NCBI GenBank assembly: GCA_051453625.1
Contig: JBOZIK010000001.1
Span: forward strand, 288,836,009-288,900,008
Direction of reading: 5' to 3'
DNA: 64,000 bases
Source of the DNA: Welwitschia mirabilis
Lineage: Eukaryota > Gnetophyta > Gnetopsida > Welwitschiales
A program made the position numbers and the translations under genes. Below are positions 34,393 through 45,985 of the stretch, one piece after another (within the stretch, counting starts at the first letter, position 1; every line of letters starts with the position of its first letter). Under the pieces are notes generated by a model, which saw nothing but the letters and a program-made list of their open reading frames with translations, did not search any database and had not been told where the DNA came from.

Positions 34393-35291
34393 NNNNNNNN
34401 NNNNNNNNNNNNNNNNNNNNNNNNNNNNNNNNNNNNNNNNNNNNNNNNNNNNNNNNNNNNNNNNNNNNNNNNNNNNNNNNNNNNNNNNNNNNNNNNNNNN
34501 NNNNNNNNNNNNNNNNNNNNNNNNNNNNNNNNNNNNNNNNNNNNNNNNNNNNNNNNNNNNNNNNNNNNNNNNNNNNNNNNNNNNNNNNNNNNNNNNNNNN
34601 NNNNNNNNNNNNNNNNNNNNNNNNNNNNNNNNNNNNNNNNNNNNNNNNNNNNNNNNNNNNNNNNNNNNNNNNNNNNNNNNNNNNNNNNNNNNNNNNNNNN
34701 NNNNNNNNNNNNNNNNNNNNNNNNNNNNNNNNNNNNNNNNNNNNNNNNNNNNNNNNNNNNNNNNNNNNNNNNNNNNNNNNNNNNNNNNNNNNNNNNNNNN
34801 NNNNNNNNNNNNNNNNNNNNNNNNNNNNNNNNNNNNNNNNNNNNNNNNNNNNNNNNNNNNNNNNNNNNNNNNNNNNNNNNNNNNNNNNNNNNNNNNNNNN
34901 NNNNNNNNNNNNNNNNNNNNNNNNNNNNNNNNNNNNNNNNNNNNNNNNNNNNNNNNNNNNNNNNNNNNNNNNNNNNNNNNNNNNNNNNNNNNNNNNNNNN
35001 NNNNNNNNNNNNNNNNNNNNNNNNNNNNNNNNNNNNNNNNNNNNNNNNNNNNNNNNNNNNNNNNNNNNNNNNNNNNNNNNNNNNNNNNNNNNNNNNNNNN
35101 NNNNNNNNNNNNNNNNNNNNNNNNNNNNNNNNNNNNNNNNNNNNNNNNNNNNNNNNNNNNNNNNNNNNNNNNNNNNNNNNNNNNNNNNNNNNNNNNNNNN
35201 NNNNNNNNNNNNNNNNNNNNNNNNNNNNNNNNNNNNNNNNNNNNNNNNNNNNNNNNNNNNNNNNNNNNNNNNNNNNNNNNNNNNNNNNNNN
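34393..35291. other. assembly gap, 899 N
   Basis: Lies within the LINE; open frames drawn across it are meaningless. Confidence 0.98.
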
Positions 35292-35707
35292 GAGGACCCT
35301 AATCCCTTGCAAGTCCATGAAAGACAATTTATTGGATCTGTTTTCGCCCCTTTCTAGATGCTTGACCCTTTTTAACATCTATTCAATGGTAGTGTAGGAG
35401 CTATTAACCACATTCTTTGTTATTTTTTTTTTTTTGATTGTTCTATTACTGGGCCTTCCTCTCATCTAAACTTTCACATCATTAGGATCATCTGTATTTG
35501 ATGGATTTTTAAGTTTCTAAGAGTTATCTTCTTTCATAAGAGGTTGGAAGGGGTTGTACTTCCTCTCCTATATCTTCTTCTTCTTTCTTTCCTTAGTTTC
35601 CTTGGAGAAAACTATAATACTTTTACCAAGTTTTCCTTCCTTTATTTATGCTAACATNNNNNNNNNNNNNNNNNNNNNNNNNNNNNNNNNNNNNNNNNNN
35701 NNNNNNN

Positions 35708-35960
35708 ATCTACCTCCTTTTTCATGAACCTCATGAGATCTTCTAACTTACATTGGGTAAAAAAGGTAATAAAATTCCACTGTATTCCTAGATTATCTAT
35801 TGTCATGCTAGTTTTCATTTTTGTTTCTTGTAAATAAAATAAATTAATATTAAATTAACTAATAAGATTTCTTAGGGGTTTTCTCTTGTAGAGGACCCTA
35901 ATCCCTTGTAATTTCATGAAAGACAATTTATTGGATCTGTTTTCGCCTCTTTCTAGATGC
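35708..35960 (-). pseudogene. LINE endonuclease, N-terminal part
   Basis: Reads KLSFMKLQGIRVLYKRKPLR, then NLIS, stop, INLFYLQETKMK. It corresponds to the start of the endonuclease (ISWNVRGL-----R-L---I----PDI--LQETK), with the catalytic Glu of LQETK kept. The catalytic Asn of the WN pair is not conserved. A shorter copy of the start lies at 35292-35378, where the Met at 35378 begins MLKRVKHLERGENRS. Confidence 0.75.
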
Positions 35961-37040
35961 TTAACCTTTTTTAACATATATTCAATGGTAGTTTAGGATC
36001 TATTGACCACATTATTTGTTATTTTTCTTTTTCAGATGGTTCTATTCTTGGACCTTCCTATCATCTAAACTTCCACATCATTAGGCTCATCTATATTTAA
36101 TGGATTTTTAAGTTGCTAATAGTTCTCTTCTTTCATAAGAGGTTGGAAGGGGTTGTATTACCTCTCCTATACCTTCTTCTCCTTTCTTTCCTTGGTTTCC
36201 TTAGATAAAACTATAATACTTTTTACCGAGTTTTCCTTCCTTTATTTATGCTGACATATACTCCAATTATGTCCTATTTTTCCATAAAAAGAATAGATTT
36301 TCTTTTATTTTTCTTTAATATCTACTAACTATTTTCTATAGTCTTCTCTTAAATGACCCATTCTATCATAATGGAAGCATCTCTTTTCAGTAGAAATGCA
36401 TCTCATCAAAATGTATCCTAATTTATTATAAACATTACATGAAAACAGAACGTTCTTTTAGGTAACTTCAAGATTATAGATGCTCTATTTAGATATAAAT
36501 TTTATGGATTGTATCTTTTTTTTATTCTCTAGACTACTCCAAAAACAAAACCTAGCAAGGACTAGTCTTGTATATTTGATGGTAATTCTATCAAGCTTGA
36601 TTAGTTCACTAAAATGAAATGTAATTTTCCTTAGAAGATCTTCATCCTAAAACTAAAATGGAAACTTGTAGATGTGGATTTATATAGGTAACTTCCTAAA
36701 TAGGTTTAGGTTCGATTATGTCCTCGACATCCATTTGGCTAGAATAAGTTCCTTCACCTTAAAGAATTAAGGTTCTCTCATAATTATCTCATCCTNNNNN
36801 NNNNNNNNNNNNNNNNNNNNNNNNNNTAGCCCTTTTGGCATGGTAATAACTTTAACTTTTGAATCCTGTTTATTTAGTTGCTACCCATTCTTTAATACAA
36901 TCTATCCTAGATCTTAGGCTAGATGAGATGGACTTTTTGATTAAATTATACTAGAGTTTCTTCTTAATCTCAGAGCAAGCACCTTCATTAATATCTAAAA
37001 CTAGGGTTTTGCCTTCCTTGGAGTACCGAGTCTTCTCCAT
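35961..37040 (-). pseudogene. LINE ORF1 remnant (nucleic-acid binding)
   Basis: Start ATG at 37040, MEKTRYSKEGKTLVLDINEG, followed by an alternation of open pieces and TAG/TAA stops. KLDRITIKYTRLVLARFCF at about 36560-36620 resembles the conserved segment before the knuckles in plant LINE ORF1. Two CCHC knuckle relics follow: CFHYDRMGHLREDY and YSFYGKIGHNWSIC. In them four of the six Cys positions have become Tyr, each a TGY-to-TAY change. A charged tail leads to the endonuclease. An RNA-binding chaperone role is inferred from the family only. Confidence 0.65.
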
Positions 37041-37065
37041 TTTAAGGAACTAACCCCTCAAAAAA

Positions 37066-37661
37066 NNNNNNNNNNNNNNNNNNNNNNNNNNNNNNNNNNN
37101 NNNNNNNNNNNNNNNNNNNNNNNNNNNNNNNNNNNNNNNNNNNNNNNNNNNNNNNNNNNNNNNNNNNNNNNNNNNNNNNNNNNNNNNNNNNNNNNNNNNN
37201 NNNNNNNNNNNNNNNNNNNNNNNNNNNNNNNNNNNNNNNNNNNNNNNNNNNNNNNNNNNNNNNNNNNNNNNNNNNNNNNNNNNNNNNNNNNNNNNNNNNN
37301 NNNNNNNNNNNNNNNNNNNNNNNNNNNNNNNNNNNNNNNNNNNNNNNNNNNNNNNNNNNNNNNNNNNNNNNNNNNNNNNNNNNNNNNNNNNNNNNNNNNN
37401 NNNNNNNNNNNNNNNNNNNNNNNNNNNNNNNNNNNNNNNNNNNNNNNNNNNNNNNNNNNNNNNNNNNNNNNNNNNNNNNNNNNNNNNNNNNNNNNNNNNN
37501 NNNNNNNNNNNNNNNNNNNNNNNNNNNNNNNNNNNNNNNNNNNNNNNNNNNNNNNNNNNNNNNNNNNNNNNNNNNNNNNNNNNNNNNNNNNNNNNNNNNN
37601 NNNNNNNNNNNNNNNNNNNNNNNNNNNNNNNNNNNNNNNNNNNNNNNNNNNNNNNNNNNNN
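37066..37661. other. assembly gap, 596 N
   Basis: Just upstream of LINE ORF1; it hides any 5' UTR and the element's 5' end. Confidence 0.98.
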
Positions 37662-38605
37662 ATCAAAGCAAAGATATTAAAAAATCCCATAACTTACTTG
37701 AATATAAACTATTTAATGGCCAAAATAGCCTCTTGTGGGCCATAACCAGGAACTGAAACTACCCCACTGATATAAAGCCTTCCAAGCCTTGCTCCCTCCT
37801 GTGCTCTAGATCCATCGCATCTTAGTAGAGCTCCAAAACCATAGTAGAGCTGCCTCTTCTATCAAGATAGACTTTTAATTGCTTAATTTATTTCTAATTT
37901 TCATTTATCATTAATCTTAATATCTATAGCCCTTGTAAATGCATAATCTTGTAAACATTATGAATCTAGAAAGCTTTAATGATGTATTATAATGTCTCTT
38001 TTTGTTTATTCTAATAAGAAAAAATGCCTTTATACTTTTTGGTAAGCTATATTTTTTTTCTAAGCCTATTTTCCTTTGGTTGACTATTGAACATATTTAA
38101 AAAATAATATTATCATGATTTTGAATACTATAGATTTATTTTACTTTTTTAATTTTATCACATATAATTATCAAAATATTATTTTTCTAGATAGGTAAAA
38201 GTTTAATTTATAAAAAATATAAAGTATTCATGATTCCCTAAAATTAGATTTTAATTCAAATATATACTCATTTCTTTTTATGTAAATTTATAGTAGGAAT
38301 ATTACGATGTAAAGACCTTGATAACATTCACCTTGAAATACTATTAGATTTGTCATTAATTTCCTTTAAGATGGAGGTTTTAAAAAAAAATAAAAACCTC
38401 CTTCAAAACCTCCTTCATATAACAAGATGGCCTGTGACATAGGATTTTGATTAAATTAATAGACTTAGTCTATAGAACAGTTGTCATTTATAAGTTTATG
38501 AAAATTTCACACTATGAACGTAATAAGAGAAGGGGATAATTATGATCTAGGTATTTTATTAATTTAAAAGAATAAACTAAGATTAATATAATGACTATAA
38601 GGTGT
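37662..38605. other. AT-rich stretch, nothing recognised
   Basis: The first 200 bases (37700-37870) are richer in GC, with GAGCTCCAAAACCATAGTAGAGCTGC-like repeats of TAGTAGAGCT, possibly LINE 5' UTR. The remainder is AT-rich without motifs. Confidence 0.35.
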
Positions 38606-39265
38606 TAATGTAATAATTAATATTTTAATATTGTCTTTGTTTATCTAGTCATTCAATCTATTTAAAGAAGAGTAACACAAGTTTTCTAATAAAGGATATA
38701 GCACATAACTTAACCTAGTAAACTAAGATAAGAATATTTATATGGCTAAGTCCTGGGAGGAAATATTGTAAAAGAAGCACCTAGAGGGTAAGGATACTAA
38801 GGATTACAAGGGAATTCAAAGTCTCCAGAAGTAAAGCAGGGAAAATTGGTAGTGCATTGAAGACACTGACACGAATTAAAATGGTNNNNNNNNNNNNNNN
38901 NNNNNNNNNNNNNNNNNNNNNNNNNNNNNNNNNNNNNNNNNNNNNNNNNNNNNNNNNNNNNNNNNNNNNNNNNNNNNNNNNNNNNATAAAGTTTTAATGT
39001 AATAATTAATGTTTTAATGTTGTATTTGTTTATCCAGTCATCCAATCTATTTAAAGAAGAGTAAAACAAGTTTTCTAATAAAGGATATAACACATAACTT
39101 AATCTGGTAAACTAAGATGAGAATATTTAGATGGATAAGTCATGGAAGGAAATGTTGTAAAAGAAGCGCCTAGAGGATAAGGGCACTAAGGCTTACAAGG
39201 GAATTCAAAGTCTGAGGAAGTGAAGCGGGGAAAATTGGCAGTGCATCGAAGACACTGACAAGAAT
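38606..39265. repeat. duplicated block around a 100-base gap
   Basis: 38606-38885 recurs at 38986-39265 (shared TTAATGTAATAATTAAT, CTATTTAAAGAAGAGTAA, ACAAGTTTTCTAATAAAGG, GGGAATTCAAAGTCT, GAAGACACTGACA). The second copy has more G and C in its last part. Confidence 0.7.
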
Positions 39266-39500
39266 TGAAAGGGTTGTGCTAATGTGGCAGCGCTGAGTGT
39301 CAAGAGTGAAAGTGGTGTAGCACAGACATGTCCATGATGTGCGTTTGCAAACGAGACAAGCGCATCAGAGGCGAGGACGCATGGATTGAGAAGAGAAATC
39401 AGCACTGGCGAAGGCAGAACAAGTAGGAGTTAGGCGAAATCAGCTAAGACGCTACAAAGTAGGGTGCTAGTAAGGGAAATCGCATTACAGAAAACAGAGA
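39230..39500. other. CpG-rich island in an AT-rich window
   Basis: GC is close to 50% (48, 47 and 55% in successive 60-base lines from 39241), and there are many CpG pairs (GCGAGGACGC, AGCGCTGAG, ACGAGACAAGCGC, GGCGAAGG). Elsewhere CpG is scarce. A 66-codon minus-strand open frame here (39205-39405) has no recognisable motif. It could be part of a young LTR or a host exon; I cannot decide. Confidence 0.6.
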
Positions 39501-41082
39501 CACATGATGAGGAGCAGGAGGTAAATACAGAAATAGCATAGATTCAAGAAGAGCTTAGACAACAACAAAACCTAAGGAGTAATAAAACTAGGAGAAACAA
39601 GATTATTTACATAGCGTGCATATATTTCCCTTTCTACTAATATTAAGAGACACAGGAGTAAAATAGGAGGAAAAAAAAGAAATAAAAGGATACAATTCTT
39701 AAGAAGGCTAATTATAATAATCTTTATTAAGTGTTAAGAAAGGAAGCTAAGGTAATATAAAAATAAGATCTTTCAAAAATGTATTCTCTCATAGAGGGTT
39801 TGACCCTAAGACCTATTATTCATCTACTAGTTACCTTCGCCACTACCCTATTGTCTCTAAGGCTACTGATAAGTTTCCAAACTGAATGACTAACAATAAA
39901 CATTAAGTATATGTCAGGAAACTATAGTGTTCTCTTCTTCGTGACTTTATTATGGTAGAAGAGTAATAGAAGTGCGAGCACTTGCAAGAAGAAAAGACAT
40001 CCTTAATAAGAAATTTTATAGCTAACAGTTATATGAAATATTATTTAGTAACAACTTATGTTATTTGGGAAGTCTTAAAGCTTGAGTTAATTATGACTAC
40101 CAGTTAATTAACTCATTGTTAAGGATTAAGCCTGGATTTAGTTTAATAGGTCTTGGACATGAATTCCTTTAATAGTTACTTTACCTAACTACTTAAATTA
40201 ATCTTGACTTAAGACATATTGAATACATTAGTTAACTGAGCATAATGATTTATTAAGTACTGTCTTCTATCAATTACAATTGGTAATTTACATGACTATG
40301 TAATAATTAAATATGATGTAATAACAACTAAGAGACATGTATTACAAATATTAAATAGCATATAAGCATTTCATGGAAGGAAATAAGTACATAAAAGACA
40401 ATTGTACTTATAACATAAATTCAAGTAGAGAAGTAGAATCATGCCAATTATAAGAAAACTTAAGTTCACATGATTAGGATCATAACATCACTACATCTCA
40501 ATGAAACGTGAAGTCAGAAAGTATTAGTAAACACAAGCCTCTACCAAATCTTTTGGTTAACAACAATCATATAACTTTAGGAGAAAATATGTATGTAATA
40601 CAAAGTTGTTGATTCAATCACTGGTTCATCTCAGCTTTCCCACATGCAACATTTTCTGCAAAAGCAAGGGTGGTATGAGAACTGAGTCATCATAGCTCCT
40701 AGTGTAGCCCACAACATGGAATAGATTAACAAGATTGCCGAGGATGACTAAGATTACACAACAAGAGATTCAAATAAGATCTTTCATCAAATTTCATTAT
40801 CTTCTTTATAATAAATTCACCACATTATTACAAGTAAGCCAGTTTCACATAACCAGGAGGGACAAGATTATTTATACGGTGCACATATCTTTCTCTTTCT
40901 ACCATAGAGGTTTGGTCACATAGCCTCGATAATCATAACAGGGAGCTTCACTCTCTAAGATTTGAAGAACTGGTTACCTCGATTGAAATTATATAATCAT
41001 AATTTATTTTTACCAAGATCTAAGGCCAACACGAGACTCATAGTTCATAAGGATTAAATCATGATAACTCAGTCACAGTGGG
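39501..41082. other. unidentified, with a short direct repeat
   Basis: A 50-base segment at about 39589-39640 (AGGAGAAACAAGATTATTTA..GTGCATATATTT) recurs at 40852-40905 (AGGAGGGACAAGATTATTTA..GTGCACATATCT), 1.26 kb apart. These could be remnants of two LTRs, but I could not extend the match. Nothing else is recognised. Confidence 0.35.
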
Positions 41083-42060
41083 AGATGACAAGTTTACTCA
41101 AGATTTACAACAAAATCACAAGAATTAGACTCGATAAAACTACTAGAATACTCACACAGGTATAGGTATAAGTCATATAAATTGTTACATGTACATAACA
41201 GTAAGACATGCATAATACATCCATAAGCTATAAAGTATAAGATAAGATTATAACATGCAAGATATGCAAGCATCAAAATAAGGGGTAATTATGGACCAAA
41301 CCTATTCTAATGTACTCCTAGTTGAATCTAAGCTCCATGAGATCACAATTTGCCAAGTAAACTCCTATGACTCTAATAACTAGGGGACTCAGGTGTTTAT
41401 AACATAAGATGGATAGTAGGACTGACAATAAGGTTTAGGTTCAATAAGTAATTTAGGTTTCTTTAACCCTTTCTTTCCAAGTATCTCCACTATGTGTGAA
41501 TAATTATATAACATTATCTCATGAATTACTTTAACTACATGAGAAAAATAAATAATATAAACAAATACTTAAGATATATAAACATCATTACATGAATAAG
41601 ATAAACTTAAGAGAAGTAATGTCAAGTTGTAGTTTCAAAAATCCACATCATCAAGAAATCTAGTGTTAGCTACATTAAATAGATGTCATATGTAATCAAT
41701 ATTAAACTCCAAAATAAACTAAATCTTTGATCTAGCTAACAAAATAATAACTCCAAGATCATTCAAGTATTCACTTTTTACTGTATCAAATAAAACTCAT
41801 GCACAAGAAAAAGTAATTCCTCAATCAAATCAATATCTTAATCAATTAACTAAAAGAAATATCCATAAGTTAATCCTTTAGTAAATTCTATAATAAATAA
41901 AAATGCAAATAACTAATTTAACTATTACTTTTATTTCACATATTATTATTTTTATACAATTTGAAGCTAGACTTATTTTTATTATTAAATTTCCAACATT
42001 TAATCATTTATTTGGATTAACTAAGAAGGTTCTCTAGCTTAGTAAAATCTGCACGTGACA
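41083..42060 (-). repeat. LTR-like copy 1, starts TGTCACG on the minus strand
   Basis: The minus strand begins TGTCACGTGCAGATTTTACTAAGC-like sequence at 42060; TGTCACG is a common start of plant gypsy LTRs. About 950 bases match 42606-43554, including GATTTACAA.A..ATCACAAGAAT and TTACATGTACATAACAG. The inner border is not defined. The following 440 bases (42061-42505) before the gap are unidentified. Confidence 0.5.
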
Positions 42061-42605
42061 AATTAGTTATTAAGAAATAGTTCCCACATGAAGACTTATC
42101 TAAAGTTGAAGAGAGGCCTTGGTTTGCACATATTGCAATTTCTTAGCAATAAATACAATTCCAAAGTCTTTATTTTATCATAATAAAAGCAAGTTAGCAA
42201 AATAGGATAAGAATTACATGCAAAAAAGTGAGACTTTATACATAATAGGAATAGAAGGAATCATAAGGAAGTGCATTAAAAAAAAATCAACAAAAAGAGA
42301 GTATTCCAAATTTTCATAAGGTTTTCTTTAGTGATCCCTACAATGATAAGAGGACTACAATCAAAACATTCTAAACTACTTATTATTGCCTACACCTCTA
42401 TCAATCTTCTTATGACTTCATTAAAACTTGTGATCAATGTCAAGGTTTGGATTCCTTACTACATCAATGAAAGTACCTTAAAATTTAATTCTAATCATAC
42501 AAGTTNNNNNNNNNNNNNNNNNNNNNNNNNNNNNNNNNNNNNNNNNNNNNNNNNNNNNNNNNNNNNNNNNNNNNNNNNNNNNNNNNNNNNNNNNNNNNNN
42601 NNNNN

Positions 42606-43554
42606 AAGATGATAAGATTACTCAAGATTTACAAGAAGATCACAAGAATCAAACTCGATAAAACTACTAGAATACTCACACAGGTGTAGGATAAGTCATA
42701 GAAATTGTTACATGTACATAACAGCAAGACATGCATAATACATCAACAAGCTATAAAGTATAAGATAAGATTATAATGTGCAAGACATACAAGCATCAAA
42801 ATAAGGGGGAATTATGGACCAAACCTATTCTAATATACTCCTAGTTGAATCTAAGCTCCATGAGATTACAATTTACCAGGTAAACTCCTATGACTCTAAT
42901 AACTAAGGGACTCAGGTATTTATAACATAGGATGAATAGTAGGACTAATAATAAGGTTTAGGTTCAATAAGTAATTTAGGTTTCTTTAATCCTTTCTTTT
43001 CAAATCTCTCCACTATGTGTGAATAATTATGTAACATTATCTCATGAATTACTTCAACTACATGAGGAAAATAAATAATATAAACAAATAGTTAAGATAT
43101 ATAAACATCATTACATGAATAAGATAAACTTAAGAGAATTAATGCCAAGTTATAGTTTCAAAAATCTACATAATCAAGAAATCTGGTATTAGCTGCATTA
43201 AATAGATGTCATATGTAATCAATATTAAACTTTAAAATAAACTAAAGATTTGATCTAGCTAACAAAATAATAATTCTAAGATAATCTAAGTATTCAATTT
43301 TTATTGCAACAATTAAAACTCATGCATAAGCAATAGTAATTCCTCAATCAACTTAATTAACTAAACAAAATATCTTTAAGTTAATCCTATCACAAATAGT
43401 CATGCAAATAACTAATTTTAACTGTTACTTTTATTTTACATATTATTATTTTTACATAAAAAATTATTATTTTTATACAATTTAGAGCTAGACTTATCAA
43501 CATTTAATCATTTACTAACAGGGTTTTCTAGCTTAGAAAAATATGGACGTGACA
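42606..43554 (-). repeat. LTR-like copy 2, starts TGTCACG on the minus strand
   Basis: Second copy, minus-strand start TGTCACGTCCATATTTTTCT at 43554. It is colinear with copy 1 with scattered differences, for example a short insertion near 43460. Two LTRs with so little between them could be a pair around an internally deleted element, or one LTR assembled twice around the gap at 42506-42605. Confidence 0.5.
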
Positions 43555-43663
43555 CAAGATTTACTATTAATTCATAAAATTTTAGTATTAGAAATTTCAA
43601 TTTTTCACCTACCATCAACACAAAGAAAGCAAACTCGAAATAAATTGAGGTTGTGAAAATCTT

Positions 43664-45985
43664 TCATAATAGTGGAAAAGCTTTGGATGTAAGGGAAGAA
43701 AATATCCAAAATGTAAAAGAAATTATTCAAAAATCAAGAAGAGATAGACAAAAATCTTGAAATAGCCCTTTGTCATAGGATATACATTAGTTAAAATGTT
43801 TTCCAGACTTCTTTTTATACTTTATTTTCATGCATTTTTAAAGGTATCTTACATTGTTTTGTAAATTTAGATCACATGAACTCCTCTTTGATATAATATT
43901 TTTTAAATCTAATGAAATGGTTTCCTTTTATTACAATTTGCTTATTAGTTTTTCCATAATTTTATTCTTATATATATTTCAACTTTCATGAAAGTTAGAT
44001 TTGATTAAGGGAAGTGGAAATTTAACTTATAACATTTATCTTCCATGTTTTATTATTTTTGTTTAACTGAAATTTTCCTCAAAACTGGCCAAATTTTTCC
44101 AACTTTTCATTACATTTATTTAATACTTAAATGTTTTTAACTTGTAACACTTCCATGGAATGTAGCTTTCACATATATTTCTAAGAAACTAGCAATAATT
44201 TGGTTGGGGAATGTGATAAATGTAAATATTAATATTAATATCAAGTAACTAAGGTCAATTACTTAATATAAAGTTATAGTTTTATAGTTTTATCACTTTA
44301 TCTTGATCTATGTTATTAAATTCACAAAAAGCTAATGTTATGTCTTTATCAATGGTCTTTTCAGATTTTTGAACAGGATGTTAGAGCATAAGCCAAAGGA
44401 TCAAAAGAAAATTACTCAGAAAGATAGTAGTGCTAGTAGGATTTCAATGATGGCACTAGCCAAGTTACAAATATCTAGCTCATTTTTACATTTTGGGATC
44501 TCTAGTAGATGACCCATGCATTGAGGCAATTAATGAGCTCATCTAAAATTACCAAAATTTACATAAATTTTATGTAATCCTAACTAAATTTTTTTGGACT
44601 AGAAAAAGGCATTTGTCCTTATTTTGAAGGAATGAATTAAATATTATTTATTTTCAATATTTTGGAAATTATAGGAGCTTTGAATGTGTTTTATTTCTAA
44701 TATTTGTCTTTAGGGATGAGCTAGCCCTTAAGGATAAAAAACATTTCAATATTTTGCTTGAGTTATTTACTCTTATNNNNNNNNNNNNNNNNNNNNNNNN
44801 NNNNNNNNNNNNNNNNNNNNNNNNNNNNNNNNNNNNNNNNNNNNNNNNNNNNNNNNNNNNNNNNNNNNNNNNNNNNTTATAATAGTAGAAAAGCTTTGGT
44901 TGTAAGAGGAAGAAAATCTCCAGCATGCAAAAGAAATATTCAATAATCACGAAGAGATAGACAAAAATCTTGAAATAGTCCTTTGTGATAGGATATACAT
45001 TAGTTAAAGTGTTTTCCAGACTTCTTTTTATACTTTATTTTCATGCATTTTTGAAGGTATCTTATATTGTTTTGTAATTTTAGATCGCATAAAATCCTCT
45101 TTGATATAATATTTTTTTAAAATCTAATGAAATGGTTTCCTTTTATTACCATTTTTTTTTTACTTTTTCCATAATTTTATTCTTCTATATATTTCAACTT
45201 TCATGAAAGTTAGATTTGGTTAAGGAAAGTGGGAATTTAACTTATAACATTTGTCTTCCATGTTTATTACTTTTGTTTAAGTAAAATTTGCCTCAAAATT
45301 GGCCAAATTTTTCCAACTTTTTCATTACATTTATTTAATACTTAAATGTTTTTAACTTGCAACACTTCCATGAAATGCAGCTTTCACATATATTTCTAAG
45401 AAACTAGTAATAAGTTGGTTGGGGGATGTGATAAATGTAAATATTAATATTTATATCAAAGTAACTAAGCTTAATTCCTTAATATTAAGTTATAGTTTTA
45501 TCATTTTATCTTAATCTATGTATTAAATTCACAAAAGACTAATATTATGTCTTTATCAGTGGTCTTTTTAGATCTTTAAACACAATGCTAGAGCATAAGC
45601 CAAAGGATCAAAAGCAAATTACTTAGAAAGATAGTAGTACTAGTAGGATTTCAATGGTGGCACTAGTCAAGTCACAAATATCTAGCTCATTTTTACATTT
45701 TGGGATCTCTAGTAGATGACCCATGCATTGAGGTAATTAATGAGCTCATCTAAAATTACCAAAATTTACATAAATTTTATGTAATCCTAACTAAAATTTT
45801 TTGGACTAGAAAAAGGCATTTGTCCTTATTTTGAAGGAATGAATCAAATATTATTTATTTTCAATATTTTGGAAATTAGACAAGCTCTGAATGTGTTTCA
45901 TTTCTAATATTTGTCTTTAGGGATGAGCTAGCCCTTAAGGATTAAAAACATTTCAATATTTTTCTTGAGTTATTTACTCTTATGT
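43664..45985. repeat. 1.1 kb duplicated block around a 100-base gap
   Basis: 43664-44776 recurs at 44877-45985, offset 1211-1213 bases, over its whole length (shared TACATTAGTTAAA.TGTTTTC, TTCATGAAAGTTAGATTTG, ATTTTGGGATCTCTAGTAGA, GACTAGAAAAAGGCATTTGT). No coding motif is recognised in either copy. Confidence 0.7.

Larger units (their letters stand above)
30886..37040 (-). mobile_element. LINE (non-LTR retrotransposon), decayed
   Basis: Read from 37040 down: ORF1 with two zinc-knuckle relics, an apurinic-type endonuclease (LQETK and SDHHP motifs), reverse transcriptase, and a C-terminal segment. This is the plant L1-type order, with no LTRs. Gaps of 899, 100, 100, 50 and 31 bases fall inside it. 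Parts are present twice next to gaps (31078-32101 with 32202-33220; 35292-35657 with 35891-36256; 33815-33865 with 33966-34016). Stops and frameshifts are frequent. The 3' end was not located; no poly-A tail is evident before the gap at 30795. Confidence 0.85.

Noticed and set aside
34368-35378. Long open frames on both strands across 34.4-35.4 kb (and similar ones at 3.25-3.93, 37.06-37.69, 53.0-53.6, 59.2-59.7 and 61.9-62.4 kb)
   Set aside because: They consist almost wholly of N; the open frame is an artefact of the gap.
30886-37040. LINE considered as an active element
   Set aside because: The catalytic YADD is YAND, knuckle cysteines are lost, and stops occur in ORF1, endonuclease and RT.
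39205-39405. 66-codon minus-strand frame in the CpG-rich island, considered as a host exon
   Set aside because: No domain, no splice context that I could defend; kept only as an island of unusual composition.
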